From contig NZ_BMPW01000026.1 in the NCBI RefSeq assembly GCF_014647795.1, positions 62,001-126,000 of the forward strand: a stretch of 64,000 bases of DNA. Reading direction: 5' to 3'. Under the pieces are notes generated by a model. The model had not been told where the DNA came from and did no database searches. It worked only from the letters and a program-made list of their open reading frames with translations. Of this stretch, positions 42,306 to 51,275 are shown one piece after another (position 1 is the stretch's first letter; every line of letters starts with the position of its first letter). The DNA comes from Actinoplanes campanulatus. GTDB lineage: Bacteria; Actinomycetota; Actinomycetes; Mycobacteriales; Micromonosporaceae. The translations under genes were made by a program, and so were the position numbers.

Positions 42306-42530
42306 CTTAATCCTCTTCTACTCCTTGAAGACCTCTCTGTAGTCGGCCGCGGAAAGGCAACGACAGTGCTGGTCAGAGCCGGTTCTGTCGAGCGATGACG
42401 CCGCCCGTGCCGTCCTGTCGATCGGCCCAGCCGTCCCTGAGACCGCCTATTCCACTGTCGCGTATTCCATGCCTGGGCGCGCCCGGTTGACCCTGCTGGC
42501 ATGACCGGCACCCTCGTAGCTGCCCTGGAG
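42306..42530. other. Promoter-region spacer before the sugar importer
   Basis: 225 bases separate the importer from the convergently oriented end of its same-strand neighbour. The part next to the importer start is A/T- and C-rich on the + strand (CTTAATCCTCTTCTACTCC), giving an AG-rich leader on the coding strand that includes AAGGAGT. No clear operator repeat is seen. Confidence 0.4.
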
Positions 42531-44549
42531 TCACCGTCGGATATCGAGTGTCACTGCCGAGAGTGGGCAGCTCATGCACGCCAGCACGGTTCCGTCCGGC
42601 TCGGTCTGGGTTACGGCGCCGTCGGTCAGGTGGACGGTGCAGGCGCCGCAGCCGCCGGCCGTGCAGGAGTACGGCATCGGCAGCCCGGCGGCGAGCCCGG
42701 CGTCCAGCAGCGTCTGCCCGGGTGCCACCACCGTCGTCCCGGCGAGACGCCCGTTCTCGGTCACGGTCAGCTCCTGCGGCTCGGTCGTCACGGTGTCCGG
42801 GCGGTTGTGGAAGCGCTCGCTGTGCACCCGTCCGCTGGAAACGCGCAGCTCGGACAGGACGGTCCGGACGGTGTCGGTCAGGGCCTCGGGCCCGCACACG
42901 TAGTAGTGGGCGTCCGGGCTCGGCTGCAGCCCGGCGACCCAGTGGCGGATGCCGTCGGCGCCGATCCGGCCGTCGCGGCGGGTCAGCACGTGGGTGACCG
43001 CCAGCCGGTCCGGGTGATCGCCGGCGAGCCGGTCCAGTTCGGCCCTGAAGATGATCTCTGTTTCGTCGCGGCTGCTGTAGAGCAGGGCGATCCGGCCGTG
43101 GTCCGGGCCGGCGAGCCGGGTGCGGATCATGCTCATCATCGGGGTGACGCCGCTGCCTGCCGCGACCAGCACGATCTCGGCCGGGGACCGCGGGTGGAAC
43201 GTGCCGGACGGGCCGCGTACCGCCAGACGGTCTCCGACACGCAGCTTCCGGTGTACGTACGTGGAGAACACCCCGTTGTCGATGCGTTTGACGGTCACCT
43301 CCAACCGGGTCGCGCCGGGTGCCGAGGAGGCCGAGTAGGCGCGGCGTACCGGCCGGCCGGCCACCTCGGCGACAAGGGTGAAGAACTGGCCGGACCGGAA
43401 GTCGAAAGGATGACCGTCCTCCAGCACGACGGTGACCACGCTCGGTGTCTCCCGGCGGACCTCGGTGACCCGCACCTCCCGCAACGCGCCGTCGGCGTAC
43501 CCCTCCTTGCGCAACCCGGAGCGGTACGCGCGGTTCATCACCCGCCGCAGCAGCCGTTCCAGCCCGGGGATCACCCGGACCGCGGTGAGCACGAACCGGG
43601 GTGCCGTGTTGGCCGCGAGGTGTTCGGTCGCCAGCATCATCAGGTCCGGCGCCTCACCCTGGCGGACGTGCGCGGCGGGCGACCACAGCCGGGCATCGAT
43701 CACCGCGGTGCCGGTGGTCAGTGCGGCGTGTTCGACGTCGACGAGCAGGGCCGCCCGCGGTGGCGAACCGCGCAGCTCCAGCGTCTGCAGCAGTGCCGGG
43801 TCGGTGGTGACCGCTCCCCGGCCACGCAGGTGCAGCACGTCGGTGCGGCCCGGCACCAGCGCCGCCAGGGAGAGCCGGTCGTCGTGCATGAGGTTGTGCA
43901 GGGCGTCGGCGCGTTTGTTGCCCTTGCGATCGGCGATGAGAAGCGTCCGCCCGTCGAGGATTCGTGCCACCGAGCCCTGATCGCCGCGCGGGCTGGTGTC
44001 GCTGCCGCCGTCGCCGCCCCAGGTGGAGAGCGCGAGGAACGGAGCGGCGGCGAGGAAACAGGCCACGCCGGGGCGACTCAGCGGGCCGTCGCCGGAGACA
44101 TCGGGAACCGGCTCGGCCGGGCCTGGCGGCTGCCACAGGCGCGACCGCAGGACGGCCTGCGCGCAGTGCACGAACGCTTCCTCGACGCCGATGACGAGAC
44201 CCTCGACGGCGTCGGTGGTGACCGAGCCGTTGACGCGCAGGACTTCGCCGACCCCCGGGAGCAGGAAGAACAGTGAGACCGGCCCGCATGCCGCGGGCGG
44301 AAGGGTGAACGTGATCCGGGTGGGTGACAGCATGCGCGCGAACCCGGGCCGGCCGCCGACGAACGTCGTCGTGCTCGTCGCGTCGGCGTCGCGGTAGCCG
44401 AACGCGGCGATCGGGCTGCGCGCCAGCACCGCCCGGCAGCCCTCGTCGAGCGCGCTGATCTGTTTCATCAGTACCGGCGCGGGAGGGCGGCCGATGAGCG
44501 CCTCGATCTCGTCGACGGTGGTCAGGGACCTCATATCTTCCCAGTTCAT
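42531..44549 (-). CDS. Fusion: PNPOx-like domain, FAD/NAD(P) reductase, 2Fe-2S ferredoxin
   Basis: A 672-residue three-part redox protein. Residues about 125-330 form a split-barrel pyridoxamine-oxidase-like domain (FLALSTWGGDGGSDTSPRGD, then LHLRGRGAVTTDP). Residues about 355-570 are a ferredoxin-NADP-reductase module with RxYS-type FAD motif RRAYSASSA (about 408), GPSGTFHP, the pyridine-binding VAAGSGVTPMMSMI (about 469-482) and YYVCGPEALTD. The C-terminus is a plant-type 2Fe-2S ferredoxin with cysteines in CTAGGCGACTVH and a distant LACMSCP. It should pass electrons from NAD(P)H through FAD to the cluster. A divergent TetR gene with dyads between suggests ligand-controlled expression. Confidence 0.88.
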   Translation of the reverse strand: MNWEDMRSLTTVDEIEALIGRPPAPVLMKQISALDEGCRAVLARSPIAAFGYRDADATSTTTFVGGRPGFARMLSPTRITFTLPPAACGPVSLFFLLPGVGEVLRVNGSVTTDAVEGLVIGVEEAFVHCAQAVLRSRLWQPPGPAEPVPDVSGDGPLSRPGVACFLAAAPFLALSTWGGDGGSDTSPRGDQGSVARILDGRTLLIADRKGNKRADALHNLMHDDRLSLAALVPGRTDVLHLRGRGAVTTDPALLQTLELRGSPPRAALLVDVEHAALTTGTAVIDARLWSPAAHVRQGEAPDLMMLATEHLAANTAPRFVLTAVRVIPGLERLLRRVMNRAYRSGLRKEGYADGALREVRVTEVRRETPSVVTVVLEDGHPFDFRSGQFFTLVAEVAGRPVRRAYSASSAPGATRLEVTVKRIDNGVFSTYVHRKLRVGDRLAVRGPSGTFHPRSPAEIVLVAAGSGVTPMMSMIRTRLAGPDHGRIALLYSSRDETEIIFRAELDRLAGDHPDRLAVTHVLTRRDGRIGADGIRHWVAGLQPSPDAHYYVCGPEALTDTVRTVLSELRVSSGRVHSERFHNRPDTVTTEPQELTVTENGRLAGTTVVAPGQTLLDAGLAAGLPMPYSCTAGGCGACTVHLTDGAVTQTEPDGTVLACMSCPLSAVTLDIRR

Positions 44550-44553
44550 GGCA

Positions 44554-44579
44554 CTATTGTGAGCAATAGCTCAGCTATT
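44554..44579. promoter_or_regulatory. Overlapping dyads between the fusion redox gene and TetR gene
   Basis: CTATTG-4-CAATAG (44554-44569) and AATAGCT-1-AGCTATT (44565-44579) are both perfect and share AATAG. They sit in a 67-base AT-richer spacer between divergent genes, the expected place for the TetR operator. Confidence 0.75.
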
Positions 44580-44616
44580 CTGGTACTCGCTTTCTGCCGC
44601 CTGGGAAGGTATCGAG

Positions 44617-45234
44617 ATGCCGTCGGCCGACCGCCGTCTTCAACCACGTCGCAAGCCCCGCCAGGTACGCGCCGAACTGACCCGCGAGCGCATCCTCACC
44701 GCGGCTGCTCACGTTTTCACCGAGTACGGGTACGCCGCCGGCACCACCAACCGCATCGCCGAGCGGGCCCGTATCTCGATCGGCTCGCTGTACCAGTACT
44801 TCCCGAACAAGGACGCGATCCTCGCCCAGTTGCTGATCCGTCACATCGACCGCGGCACGTGGACCGAGGCGGACCGGCTCGACCTCTCCCCAGGCACCCT
44901 CCGGGCAACGGTCCAAGCCCTGGTCCGCGACGCGATCGACAGTCACAGTGAGGATCCGCAACTGCTGCGCATCATGATCGAGGAGGCGCCGCTGTCCCAG
45001 GACCTTCTCGACGCCATCGACCGGCACGGCCGGATCCGTACCGCCCAGATCCGCGACCTGCTCTCCCGGCACCCGGACGTCCGCGTCGGCGACGTCGGTA
45101 CGGCCGCCGACCTGATCCTGTTCACCATCGAGATGAACACGCACAAACTGATGGCCGCCCCCAGCACGGTGCCGGTCGAGACCTTCGCCACCGAACTGGT
45201 CGACATGGTCACCCGCTACCTGCGCGGCGATTGA
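44617..45234 (+). CDS. TetR family transcriptional regulator
   Basis: A 205-residue regulator. The helix-turn-helix is RERILTAAAHVFTEYGYAAG, then TNRIAERARISIGSLYQYF (about residues 23-62), with a Lys/Arg-rich leader before it. The C-terminal part is helical and ends in VETFATELVDMVTRYLRGD. It is divergent from the PNPOx/FNR/ferredoxin gene and probably represses it through the dyads at 44554-44579. Confidence 0.9.
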   Translation: MPSADRRLQPRRKPRQVRAELTRERILTAAAHVFTEYGYAAGTTNRIAERARISIGSLYQYFPNKDAILAQLLIRHIDRGTWTEADRLDLSPGTLRATVQALVRDAIDSHSEDPQLLRIMIEEAPLSQDLLDAIDRHGRIRTAQIRDLLSRHPDVRVGDVGTAADLILFTIEMNTHKLMAAPSTVPVETFATELVDMVTRYLRGD

Positions 45235-45523
45235 AACCTACGTGAGCCGGCCACTGTCGAAGGTCGGCAGCACGGCGATCAGTCGACCCGCTCGCTGCTG
45301 GCAGCGAACCGGCCGAACAGGTCTCGGTAGCCCTCCAGGAGGGTCGTGATATGGCGGGGCGGCGTCACGCGTACGGGAAAAAGGGCGGAAGCGAAACGCG
45401 GGCCTCGACCACAAATAGGTCGGCAAGGAACTGCTATCTGGCCGCCCGGCGGGGAGCATGTTCTTGTCATTGTTCGGTCAGTGCGCGCCTACCTAACGTG
45501 AGGTGATCGACAAGGAGGCGGTT
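45235..45523. other. Spacer before the P450, with a possible gene remnant
   Basis: About 290 bases. On the minus strand a short frame ending at 45279 reads TTLLEGYRDLFGRFAASSER, which looks like a protein C-terminus but has no recognisable start or domain. It may be a remnant. The part from about 45400 to 45500 is less G+C-rich and is the likely P450 promoter region. No clear operator is seen. Confidence 0.35.
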
Positions 45524-46729
45524 GTGCCCGAAACACAGGAGATTCAGCGGTTCCCGTTCGCCACGGCGTTGCCGGCGGAGCCCGCCCCACGATATGCGGA
45601 GCTGCGGAACACGGAGCCCGTCTCGCCCGTGCTGCTGCCGACCGGGCACGCGGGCTGGGTGGTCACCCGTTACGACGACGTCCGGGCGGTCTGCACCGAT
45701 GCGCGATTCAGCAAGCAGGCGGTCACCGAGCCCGGTGCGCCGCGCCTGTTGCCGATCTTCCAGGACCTCAAGTCCATCGTGGTGATGGACGCGCCGGAGC
45801 ACACCCGGCTGCGCAAGCTGGTGGTGAAGGCGTTCAGTGCCCGGCGGGTGGAGAGCCTCCGGCCGTACATGCGGCAGGTGACCGAGGAGCTGATCGCGGC
45901 GATGACCGCGGGCCCCTCGGAGGCCGACGTGGTCGCCGCGGTGGCCATGCCGCTGCCGATCAAGGTCATCTGCGAGTTGCTGGGTGTGCCGTTCCGGGAC
46001 CGTGAGCAGTTCCGGATCTGGGGCGACGCGGTCGTCGGCCTCTCCGGCTCGGCGGGCGGCCCGGACGCGGTCAAGGAGGCGGCCGTCCAGCTCTTCGGCT
46101 ATCTCGACGCGCTGATCGACAGCAAGCGCAGTGCGCCGGCCGATGACCTGCTCACCGCCCTGCTGGCCGCGCACGAGGCGGACGACCGGCTGTCCGCCGA
46201 GGAGTTGCGGGTCTTCGCGCTCACGCTGCTGATGGCCGGTTACCACACCACGGCGAGCGCGATCAGCCAGGCGCTGTTCCACCTGCTGCGCCGGCCGGAG
46301 AGCTACCGTTCGCTGGTGGGAGCGCCGGCCGAGGTGCTGGACCGTGCGCTGGAGGAGCTGCTGCGCTACAGCCAGGTGGCCAACGGGCTGGGCGCGATGC
46401 GGATCGCGCTGGAGGACGTGGAGCTGTCCGGTGTGCTCATCCGCAAGGGCGACGCCGTGGTGCCGGCGTTCGGATCGGCCAACCGGGACGGCGCCGTCTT
46501 CCCCGACGCGGACCGCCTCGTCCTCGACCGGCAGGACAACCCGCACATCTCCTTCGGCGCCGGCATCCACTACTGCCTCGGCGCCCAACTCGCCCGGGCG
46601 GAGATGCAGATCCTGCTGGCCACCCTCACCGAGCGGCTGCCGACCCTGTCCCTGGTGAACCCGGACGACCCGCTGACCTGGACCACACCGGCCTTCCCCC
46701 GGCCCGCCGCGATGCTCGTGCGGTGGTGA
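45524..46729 (+). CDS. Cytochrome P450
   Basis: A 401-residue bacterial P450 from GTG 45524 (AAGGAGG five bases upstream decides it over GTG 45503). MDAPEHTRLRKLVVKAF (about residues 87-103) is the C-helix, the I-helix has LLMAGYHTTAS (about 238-248; AGYHTT in place of the usual AGHETT), ExxR is ELLRYS, and the heme loop FGAGIHYCLGAQLAR is at about 346. It should oxygenate a small hydrophobic molecule using an unlinked ferredoxin. Its place at the left edge of the isoprenoid cluster suggests a tailoring step, but a separate metabolite is possible. Confidence 0.92.
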   Translation: MPETQEIQRFPFATALPAEPAPRYAELRNTEPVSPVLLPTGHAGWVVTRYDDVRAVCTDARFSKQAVTEPGAPRLLPIFQDLKSIVVMDAPEHTRLRKLVVKAFSARRVESLRPYMRQVTEELIAAMTAGPSEADVVAAVAMPLPIKVICELLGVPFRDREQFRIWGDAVVGLSGSAGGPDAVKEAAVQLFGYLDALIDSKRSAPADDLLTALLAAHEADDRLSAEELRVFALTLLMAGYHTTASAISQALFHLLRRPESYRSLVGAPAEVLDRALEELLRYSQVANGLGAMRIALEDVELSGVLIRKGDAVVPAFGSANRDGAVFPDADRLVLDRQDNPHISFGAGIHYCLGAQLARAEMQILLATLTERLPTLSLVNPDDPLTWTTPAFPRPAAMLVRW

Positions 46730-46733
46730 GCCG

Positions 46734-46766
46734 GAGCCGGCCGGGCCGTCGCGGCCCGGCCGGCTC
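46734..46766. terminator. Bidirectional hairpin between P450 and CrtC-like gene
   Basis: GAGCCGGCCGGGCC and GGCCCGGCCGGCTC form a perfect 14-bp stem with a 5-base loop, placed exactly between two converging genes. There is no T run, as is common for actinomycete terminators. Confidence 0.8.
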
Positions 46767-46772
46767 TCCGGG

Positions 46773-47855
46773 CTACCTCCAGTCGCCCAGCATCTCGACG
46801 TGCACCAGGGCCCGCGCCGGCCGGCCACGGTAGGTCCCGGTCGCGGTGGCCGCTCCTTCGTAGACCCCGGACGCGGCACTGGTGCGCACGATCTCCTGCG
46901 CGCGGGGACGCGCGTCCACCACGAGCCTGGTGTCGATCGACGGGATGCGCACCACCCACCGGGTCGGGAACCGTTTGCCGGTCACCGGGCTCGTCCAGAA
47001 GGCGCCCGCGTCCTCGGCGAGCGGCACCAGCTCGGCGACCTCGATGCGGCCGTCGGGGTGCAGCACTGTCGCGGCGTGGTCCTCGTCGACGGTGGAGTAG
47101 TTGTCCAGCAGCGCGATCCGGTCCCCGTTGTCCAGGGTGACGGCCATCCACGTCCACTTCTTGAACTTGGAGAAGTCGCCGGCGAAGTACTGATGGTCCA
47201 TCCAGGCCGTACCGGTCACCGGGTATTTCGTACCGTCGAGGGTGAGCGTCCCGGCGGCGGCGAAGTACGGCAGCTCGATGTTGTAGGTGGTCGTTCCCCA
47301 CAACGGGATGAGCCCGGTGCCGCCGAAGTACAGCGCCGGCCCGGTGGCCCGGAGGCCGAGGTCGATGTCGGCGTTCGGCAGGACTCCGCGCAGTGACAGC
47401 GCGTCGAGTGTGCCGGTCAGCGACCCGGTCGGCATGCGCACCGCGATCTCCGACCCGGACGCGCTGACCTGGTCGAGCGGGAAGCTGCTCCACTTCTGGT
47501 GGAAGGCGCCGGTGTTCAGGTCGGTGACGGCGATGTTGGTCTCCGCCGTGTTCTTACCGACGGTGAACGCCACCTGGTAGGCGAACTGGTGCGGGCCCGC
47601 GCACAGGTGGCCGACGAAATACCAGCCCTCCCAGCCGATCCCGGGGTGGGCGGCCAGGTCGCCGGGCAGTTTCGGGAACGTCGGGAAAGCGGGGTCGGCG
47701 GGCACCGCGGTCGGCGCGGCGCCGGCCGTGCAGGCGATCCTCTTGAACGGGTCGGCGGAGCTGTCTCCCGCGGCGGAACCGCGCACCGGTGCGAGCACGA
47801 TCAGCGCGGCAACCCCTGATGCCGTGATTCTTCGCCAACTCTTGGCGTACCTCAT
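46773..47855 (-). CDS. Secreted CrtC/AttH-type lipocalin-like protein
   Basis: A 360-residue protein from ATG 47855 (GGAGG just upstream). It has a Sec signal peptide (ITASGVAALIVLAPVRGSA). The body matches the double-lipocalin family of carotenoid 1,2-hydratase (CrtC) and AttH: GWEGWYFVGHLCAG (about residues 74-87), then PYFAAAGTLTLDGTKYPVTG, then AWMDHQYFAGDFSKFKKW (about 217-234) and the tryptophan-rich barrel end. Members hydrate or isomerise long isoprenoid chains, and some cyclise secondary metabolites. Next to a GGPP synthase this fits a terpenoid tailoring role, but secretion is unusual for such an enzyme. Confidence 0.75.
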   Translation of the reverse strand: MRYAKSWRRITASGVAALIVLAPVRGSAAGDSSADPFKRIACTAGAAPTAVPADPAFPTFPKLPGDLAAHPGIGWEGWYFVGHLCAGPHQFAYQVAFTVGKNTAETNIAVTDLNTGAFHQKWSSFPLDQVSASGSEIAVRMPTGSLTGTLDALSLRGVLPNADIDLGLRATGPALYFGGTGLIPLWGTTTYNIELPYFAAAGTLTLDGTKYPVTGTAWMDHQYFAGDFSKFKKWTWMAVTLDNGDRIALLDNYSTVDEDHAATVLHPDGRIEVAELVPLAEDAGAFWTSPVTGKRFPTRWVVRIPSIDTRLVVDARPRAQEIVRTSAASGVYEGAATATGTYRGRPARALVHVEMLGDWR

Positions 47856-48134
47856 GTCAATTCCTCCCCGTAAGCGTGCGGCAGCCCCGCGCTTTTTCGT
47901 CGCGGCCTGCGGCAGATGAATCCATTGATGCGGCGCCGAATGCGCCCGGGCCAGGGTAGGAGCGGCTCCGGCGGCCCGCCAATAGCAATTTACTGTCGGG
48001 CGGCGCCGGGCCGTACCTTCACCGAACCGAACCCCGTACAAAACTCATTTCCGCATTGACGCTCGCCGAGCGTGGCTAAAAGACTCGGGGCAACAACCCG
48101 GATTCATGGGTGTCCGCAATCGGGAGATGAGATC
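47856..48134. promoter_or_regulatory. Divergent promoter region of the isoprenoid operon
   Basis: 279 bases between the CrtC-like gene and the GGPP synthase gene, lower in G+C than its surroundings, especially 47980-48060 (CAATTTACTG, then TACAAAACTCATTTCCGC). It must contain promoters in both directions. No clean operator dyad was found by eye. Confidence 0.5.
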
Positions 48135-49223
48135 ATGACCGCCACCTATCTCGAAGTGGCCGCCGCCACGGCCGCCGTCGATGTCGCGATCAGGAACTTC
48201 TTCATCGAACGCCGTGCCGAGGCCGTCGCGCTCGGACCGGACTTCGCGGTGATGGTCGGCGATCTGGAGAGTTTCGTGCTGCGCGGCGGCAAGCGCATCC
48301 GGCCGACCTTCGCCTGGCTGGGCTGGATCGGTGCGGGCGGGGACCCGGAGGACCCGGGCGCCGAGGCGGTGCTGAGCGCCTGCTCCGGCTTCGAGCTGCT
48401 GCACGCGGCCGGCCTGATCCACGACGACATCATCGACGCGTCCCGGACCCGGCGCGGGCATCCCGCCGCGCACATCACGTACGCCGAACGGCACCGGGCG
48501 AGCCGCTTCTCCGGTGACTCGCAGATCTTCGGCACGGGCACCGCCATCCTGATCGGCGATCTGGCCCTGATCTGGGCCGACGTCCTGGTCCGCGGGTCCG
48601 GGCTGCCGGCCGACGCGCAGGCCCGGGTGTCGCCGGTGTGGTCCGCGGTGCGTTCCGAGGTGATGTACGGCCAGCTGCTCGACCTGATCAGCCAGGCCCG
48701 TGACGACGAGGACGTCGACGCGGCGCTGCGCGTGAACCGGTACAAGACGGCGTCGTACACGGTGGAACGTCCGTTGCAGTTCGGGGCGGCCATCGCCGGC
48801 GCCCCGGCCGACCTGATCACGGCGTACCGGAGTTTCGGCGCCGGTCTGGGGATCGCGTTCCAGCTCCGCGACGACCTGCTCGGCGTCTTCGGCGATCCCG
48901 AGGTGACCGGCAAGCCGTCCGGTGACGACCTGCGCGAGGGCAAGCGGACGGTGCTGCTCGCGACCGCGCTGAAACTGGCCGACGAACAGGACCCGGAGGC
49001 GGCGGCGTTCCTGCGGGCGAGTGTCGGCACCGACATCTCCGAGGCGGACCTCGCCCGGATCCGCGCCATCCTCGTCGACGTCGGCGCCGTCGAGCAGACC
49101 GAGCGGCAGATCGCGCTGCGCACCGACGAGGCGGTGGCCGTGCTGGAGGCGAGCAGTGCCGCCGGCCCCGCGAAACATCAGCTCGCCGAAATGGCGATCA
49201 AGGTGACGCAGCGGGCCCTGTGA
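48135..49223 (+). CDS. Geranylgeranyl diphosphate synthase
   Basis: A 362-residue trans-prenyltransferase from ATG 48135. VLRGGKRIRP (about residue 48) binds substrate phosphate. The first aspartate-rich motif is HDDIID in LLHAAGLIHDDIID (about 95-101) and the second region is AFQLRDDLLGVFGD (about 242-255). Residues before the first motif (A-G-L-I-H) lack the bulky aromatics that stop chains at C15, in keeping with a C20 product; this is inference. It opens an operon with all six mevalonate-pathway genes, which supply its IPP and DMAPP. Confidence 0.9.
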   Translation: MTATYLEVAAATAAVDVAIRNFFIERRAEAVALGPDFAVMVGDLESFVLRGGKRIRPTFAWLGWIGAGGDPEDPGAEAVLSACSGFELLHAAGLIHDDIIDASRTRRGHPAAHITYAERHRASRFSGDSQIFGTGTAILIGDLALIWADVLVRGSGLPADAQARVSPVWSAVRSEVMYGQLLDLISQARDDEDVDAALRVNRYKTASYTVERPLQFGAAIAGAPADLITAYRSFGAGLGIAFQLRDDLLGVFGDPEVTGKPSGDDLREGKRTVLLATALKLADEQDPEAAAFLRASVGTDISEADLARIRAILVDVGAVEQTERQIALRTDEAVAVLEASSAAGPAKHQLAEMAIKVTQRAL

Positions 49224-50263
49224 TGTCGTCGACGGATCTGGTCACCTTCCCCGGCCGCGGTGGCACGGGCGCCGAGTCCGGCCGCCCCGGTGTCGGCCGC
49301 GCGCACGGCAAAGCCATCCTGCTCGGCGAGCACGCCGTCGTGTACGGCGCTCCGGCGCTGGTCATGCCGATGCCGCAGCTGACCGTCACGGTGCACGCGA
49401 CACGGTTCGCGTGCCCGGGCGACGGCCCGGACAAGATCTCCTTCGTGATCGCCGGGCAGCATCCCGCACCGGTGACGCCACTGGTCACCGACGGTTTGCA
49501 GTACCTGGTGGAGAAGTTCAGGGAGAGGACCGCCGTCACCGGGCGCATGTGCGCCGACGTGCTCATCGACTCCGGCATCCCGCAGGGCCGGGGGCTCGGC
49601 TCCAGCGCCGCGTGTGCCCGGGCGGCGGTGCTCGCCCTGGCCGACGCCTTCGGCCGCCCGCTCGACGCCGCCGCGGTCTACGACCTCGTGCAGGCGTCGG
49701 AGACGGTGGCGCACGGCCGGGCGAGCGGCATCGACGCGCTGGCCACCGGGGCGACGGCCCCGCTGCTCTTCCGCGGCGGCAGCGCCCGGGAGCTGCCGAT
49801 CACCATGTCCGGCGGGCCGTCCCGTTTCGACGGTGTCTTCATCGTCGCGGACAGCGGCGCCGGGGGCAGCACCAAGGAGGCGGTGGAGCTGTTGCGGGAT
49901 CGGTTCGACCAGGACGAGAAGATCAAAGAAGCATTCGTACGCCGGGTGTCGGAGCTGACCACCGCGGCGCTGCGCGATCTCGAGGACGGCCGGCTGACCG
50001 GGTTCGGCGCCCGCCTGACCGAGAACCACCGCTTGCTCCGCGATCTCGGGATCAGTACCGAGCCGATCGACGCGATGGTCGAAGCGGCGCTGGCCGCCGG
50101 TGGCCTGGGCGCCAAGATCACTGGCGGTGGGCTGGGTGGCTGCATGATCGCGCTGGCCGGCGACCCAGGCCGGGCGGAAGCGGTCGCGCACGGCATCGAG
50201 GCGGCCGGCGCGGTGAAGTCCTGGGTCGTACCGGTGGGGAGGTTCGCCAGCCATGACCGTTGA
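49223..50263 (+). CDS. mvk: Mevalonate kinase
   Basis: A 346-residue GHMP kinase from ATG 49223, overlapping the GGPP synthase stop (TGATG). The N-terminus GVGRAHGKAILLGEHAVVYG and the ATP loop IPQGRGLGSSAACARA (about residues 116-131) identify mevalonate kinase. The C-terminal glycine-rich GAKITGGGLGGCMIAL closes the active site. It phosphorylates mevalonate at C5. Gene order after it (decarboxylase, phosphomevalonate kinase, isomerase, reductase, synthase) matches the Streptomyces CL190-type mevalonate cluster. Confidence 0.93.
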   Translation: MSSTDLVTFPGRGGTGAESGRPGVGRAHGKAILLGEHAVVYGAPALVMPMPQLTVTVHATRFACPGDGPDKISFVIAGQHPAPVTPLVTDGLQYLVEKFRERTAVTGRMCADVLIDSGIPQGRGLGSSAACARAAVLALADAFGRPLDAAAVYDLVQASETVAHGRASGIDALATGATAPLLFRGGSARELPITMSGGPSRFDGVFIVADSGAGGSTKEAVELLRDRFDQDEKIKEAFVRRVSELTTAALRDLEDGRLTGFGARLTENHRLLRDLGISTEPIDAMVEAALAAGGLGAKITGGGLGGCMIALAGDPGRAEAVAHGIEAAGAVKSWVVPVGRFASHDR

Positions 50264-51275
50264 CAACCAGTTGAAAGCAGCTGCCGCGACCGCGGTGGCC
50301 CATCCGAACATCGCGCTGATCAAGTACTGGGGCAAGAGCGACGAGCGCCTGATGATCCCGTACGTCGACAGCCTGTCGATGACCCTGGACATCCTGCCCA
50401 CCGTCACCACCGTCGCGCTCGGCCCGGAGGAGCGGACCGATCGGGTCACCCTCGACGGCTCACCCGCGACGGGCGACTTCCGGCAGCGCGTCGTCACGTT
50501 CCTGGACCTGCTGCGGGCGATGGCCGGGCGCGACGAGCGGGCCGTCGTCGACACCCGCAACGTGGTGCCCACCGGGGCCGGGCTCGCCTCCTCGGCGAGC
50601 GGGTTCGCCGCGCTGGCCATGGCGGGCGCCGCCGCGTACGGTCTCGATCTCGATCCCACCGCTCTCTCCCGGCTGGCCCGGCGGGGCTCGGCGTCGGCCT
50701 CCCGGTCGATCTTCGGCGGCTTCGCGATCTGCCACGCCGGCCGGGGCGGCGGTGCGGCCGCCGATCAGAGCGCCTACGCCGAGCCGGTGCCCGTCACCGG
50801 CCTGGACCCGGCACTGGTGATCGCGCTGGTGAACGCGGGCCCCAAAGCCGTGTCCAGCCGTGCGGCGATGCGGCGTACCGTCGCCACGTCACCGCTCTAC
50901 CAGTCCTGGGCGGCGTCCAGCAAGATCGACCTGGCCGAGATGCGGGGCGCGCTGCACCGCGGCGATCTGGCGGCGGTGGGCGAGATCGCCGAGCGCAACG
51001 CGCTCGGCATGCACGCCACGATGCTGGCCGCACGCCCCGCGGTGCGATACCTGTCCCCGGACACCGTGACCGTGCTCGACAGCGTCCTGCGACTGCGGGC
51101 GGACGGCGTCGCGGCCTACGCGACCATGGACGCCGGACCGAACGTCAAGGTGCTCTGCCACCGGGCGGACGCCGTGCGGGTGGCCGACGCGGTGCGGGCC
51201 GCCGTACCGGACTGCTCGGTCCTCACCGCCGGTCCGGGCCCGGCCGCGCTGCTGCGGACGGAGGCCGGCCGGTGA
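50253..51275 (+). CDS. mvaD: Diphosphomevalonate decarboxylase
   Basis: A 340-residue GHMP enzyme overlapping mevalonate kinase by 11 bases. AHPNIALIKYWGKSDERLMIP (about residues 16-36) is diagnostic, followed by the nucleotide loop PTGAGLASSASGFAALA (about 107-123) and GSASASRSIFGGFAIC (about 149). The late TMDAGPNVKVLC contains the conserved catalytic Asp. It makes isopentenyl diphosphate from diphosphomevalonate with loss of carbon dioxide. Confidence 0.95.
   Translation: MTVDNQLKAAAATAVAHPNIALIKYWGKSDERLMIPYVDSLSMTLDILPTVTTVALGPEERTDRVTLDGSPATGDFRQRVVTFLDLLRAMAGRDERAVVDTRNVVPTGAGLASSASGFAALAMAGAAAYGLDLDPTALSRLARRGSASASRSIFGGFAICHAGRGGGAAADQSAYAEPVPVTGLDPALVIALVNAGPKAVSSRAAMRRTVATSPLYQSWAASSKIDLAEMRGALHRGDLAAVGEIAERNALGMHATMLAARPAVRYLSPDTVTVLDSVLRLRADGVAAYATMDAGPNVKVLCHRADAVRVADAVRAAVPDCSVLTAGPGPAALLRTEAGR

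Noticed and set aside
44555-44570. lac operator-like sequence TTGTGAGCAATAG
   Set aside because: The resemblance is short; the complete dyads here fit the adjacent TetR gene better.
45279-45470. 63-codon minus-strand frame before the P450
   Set aside because: Only its last 20 codons look protein-like; no start, ribosome site or family. Noted as a possible remnant only.
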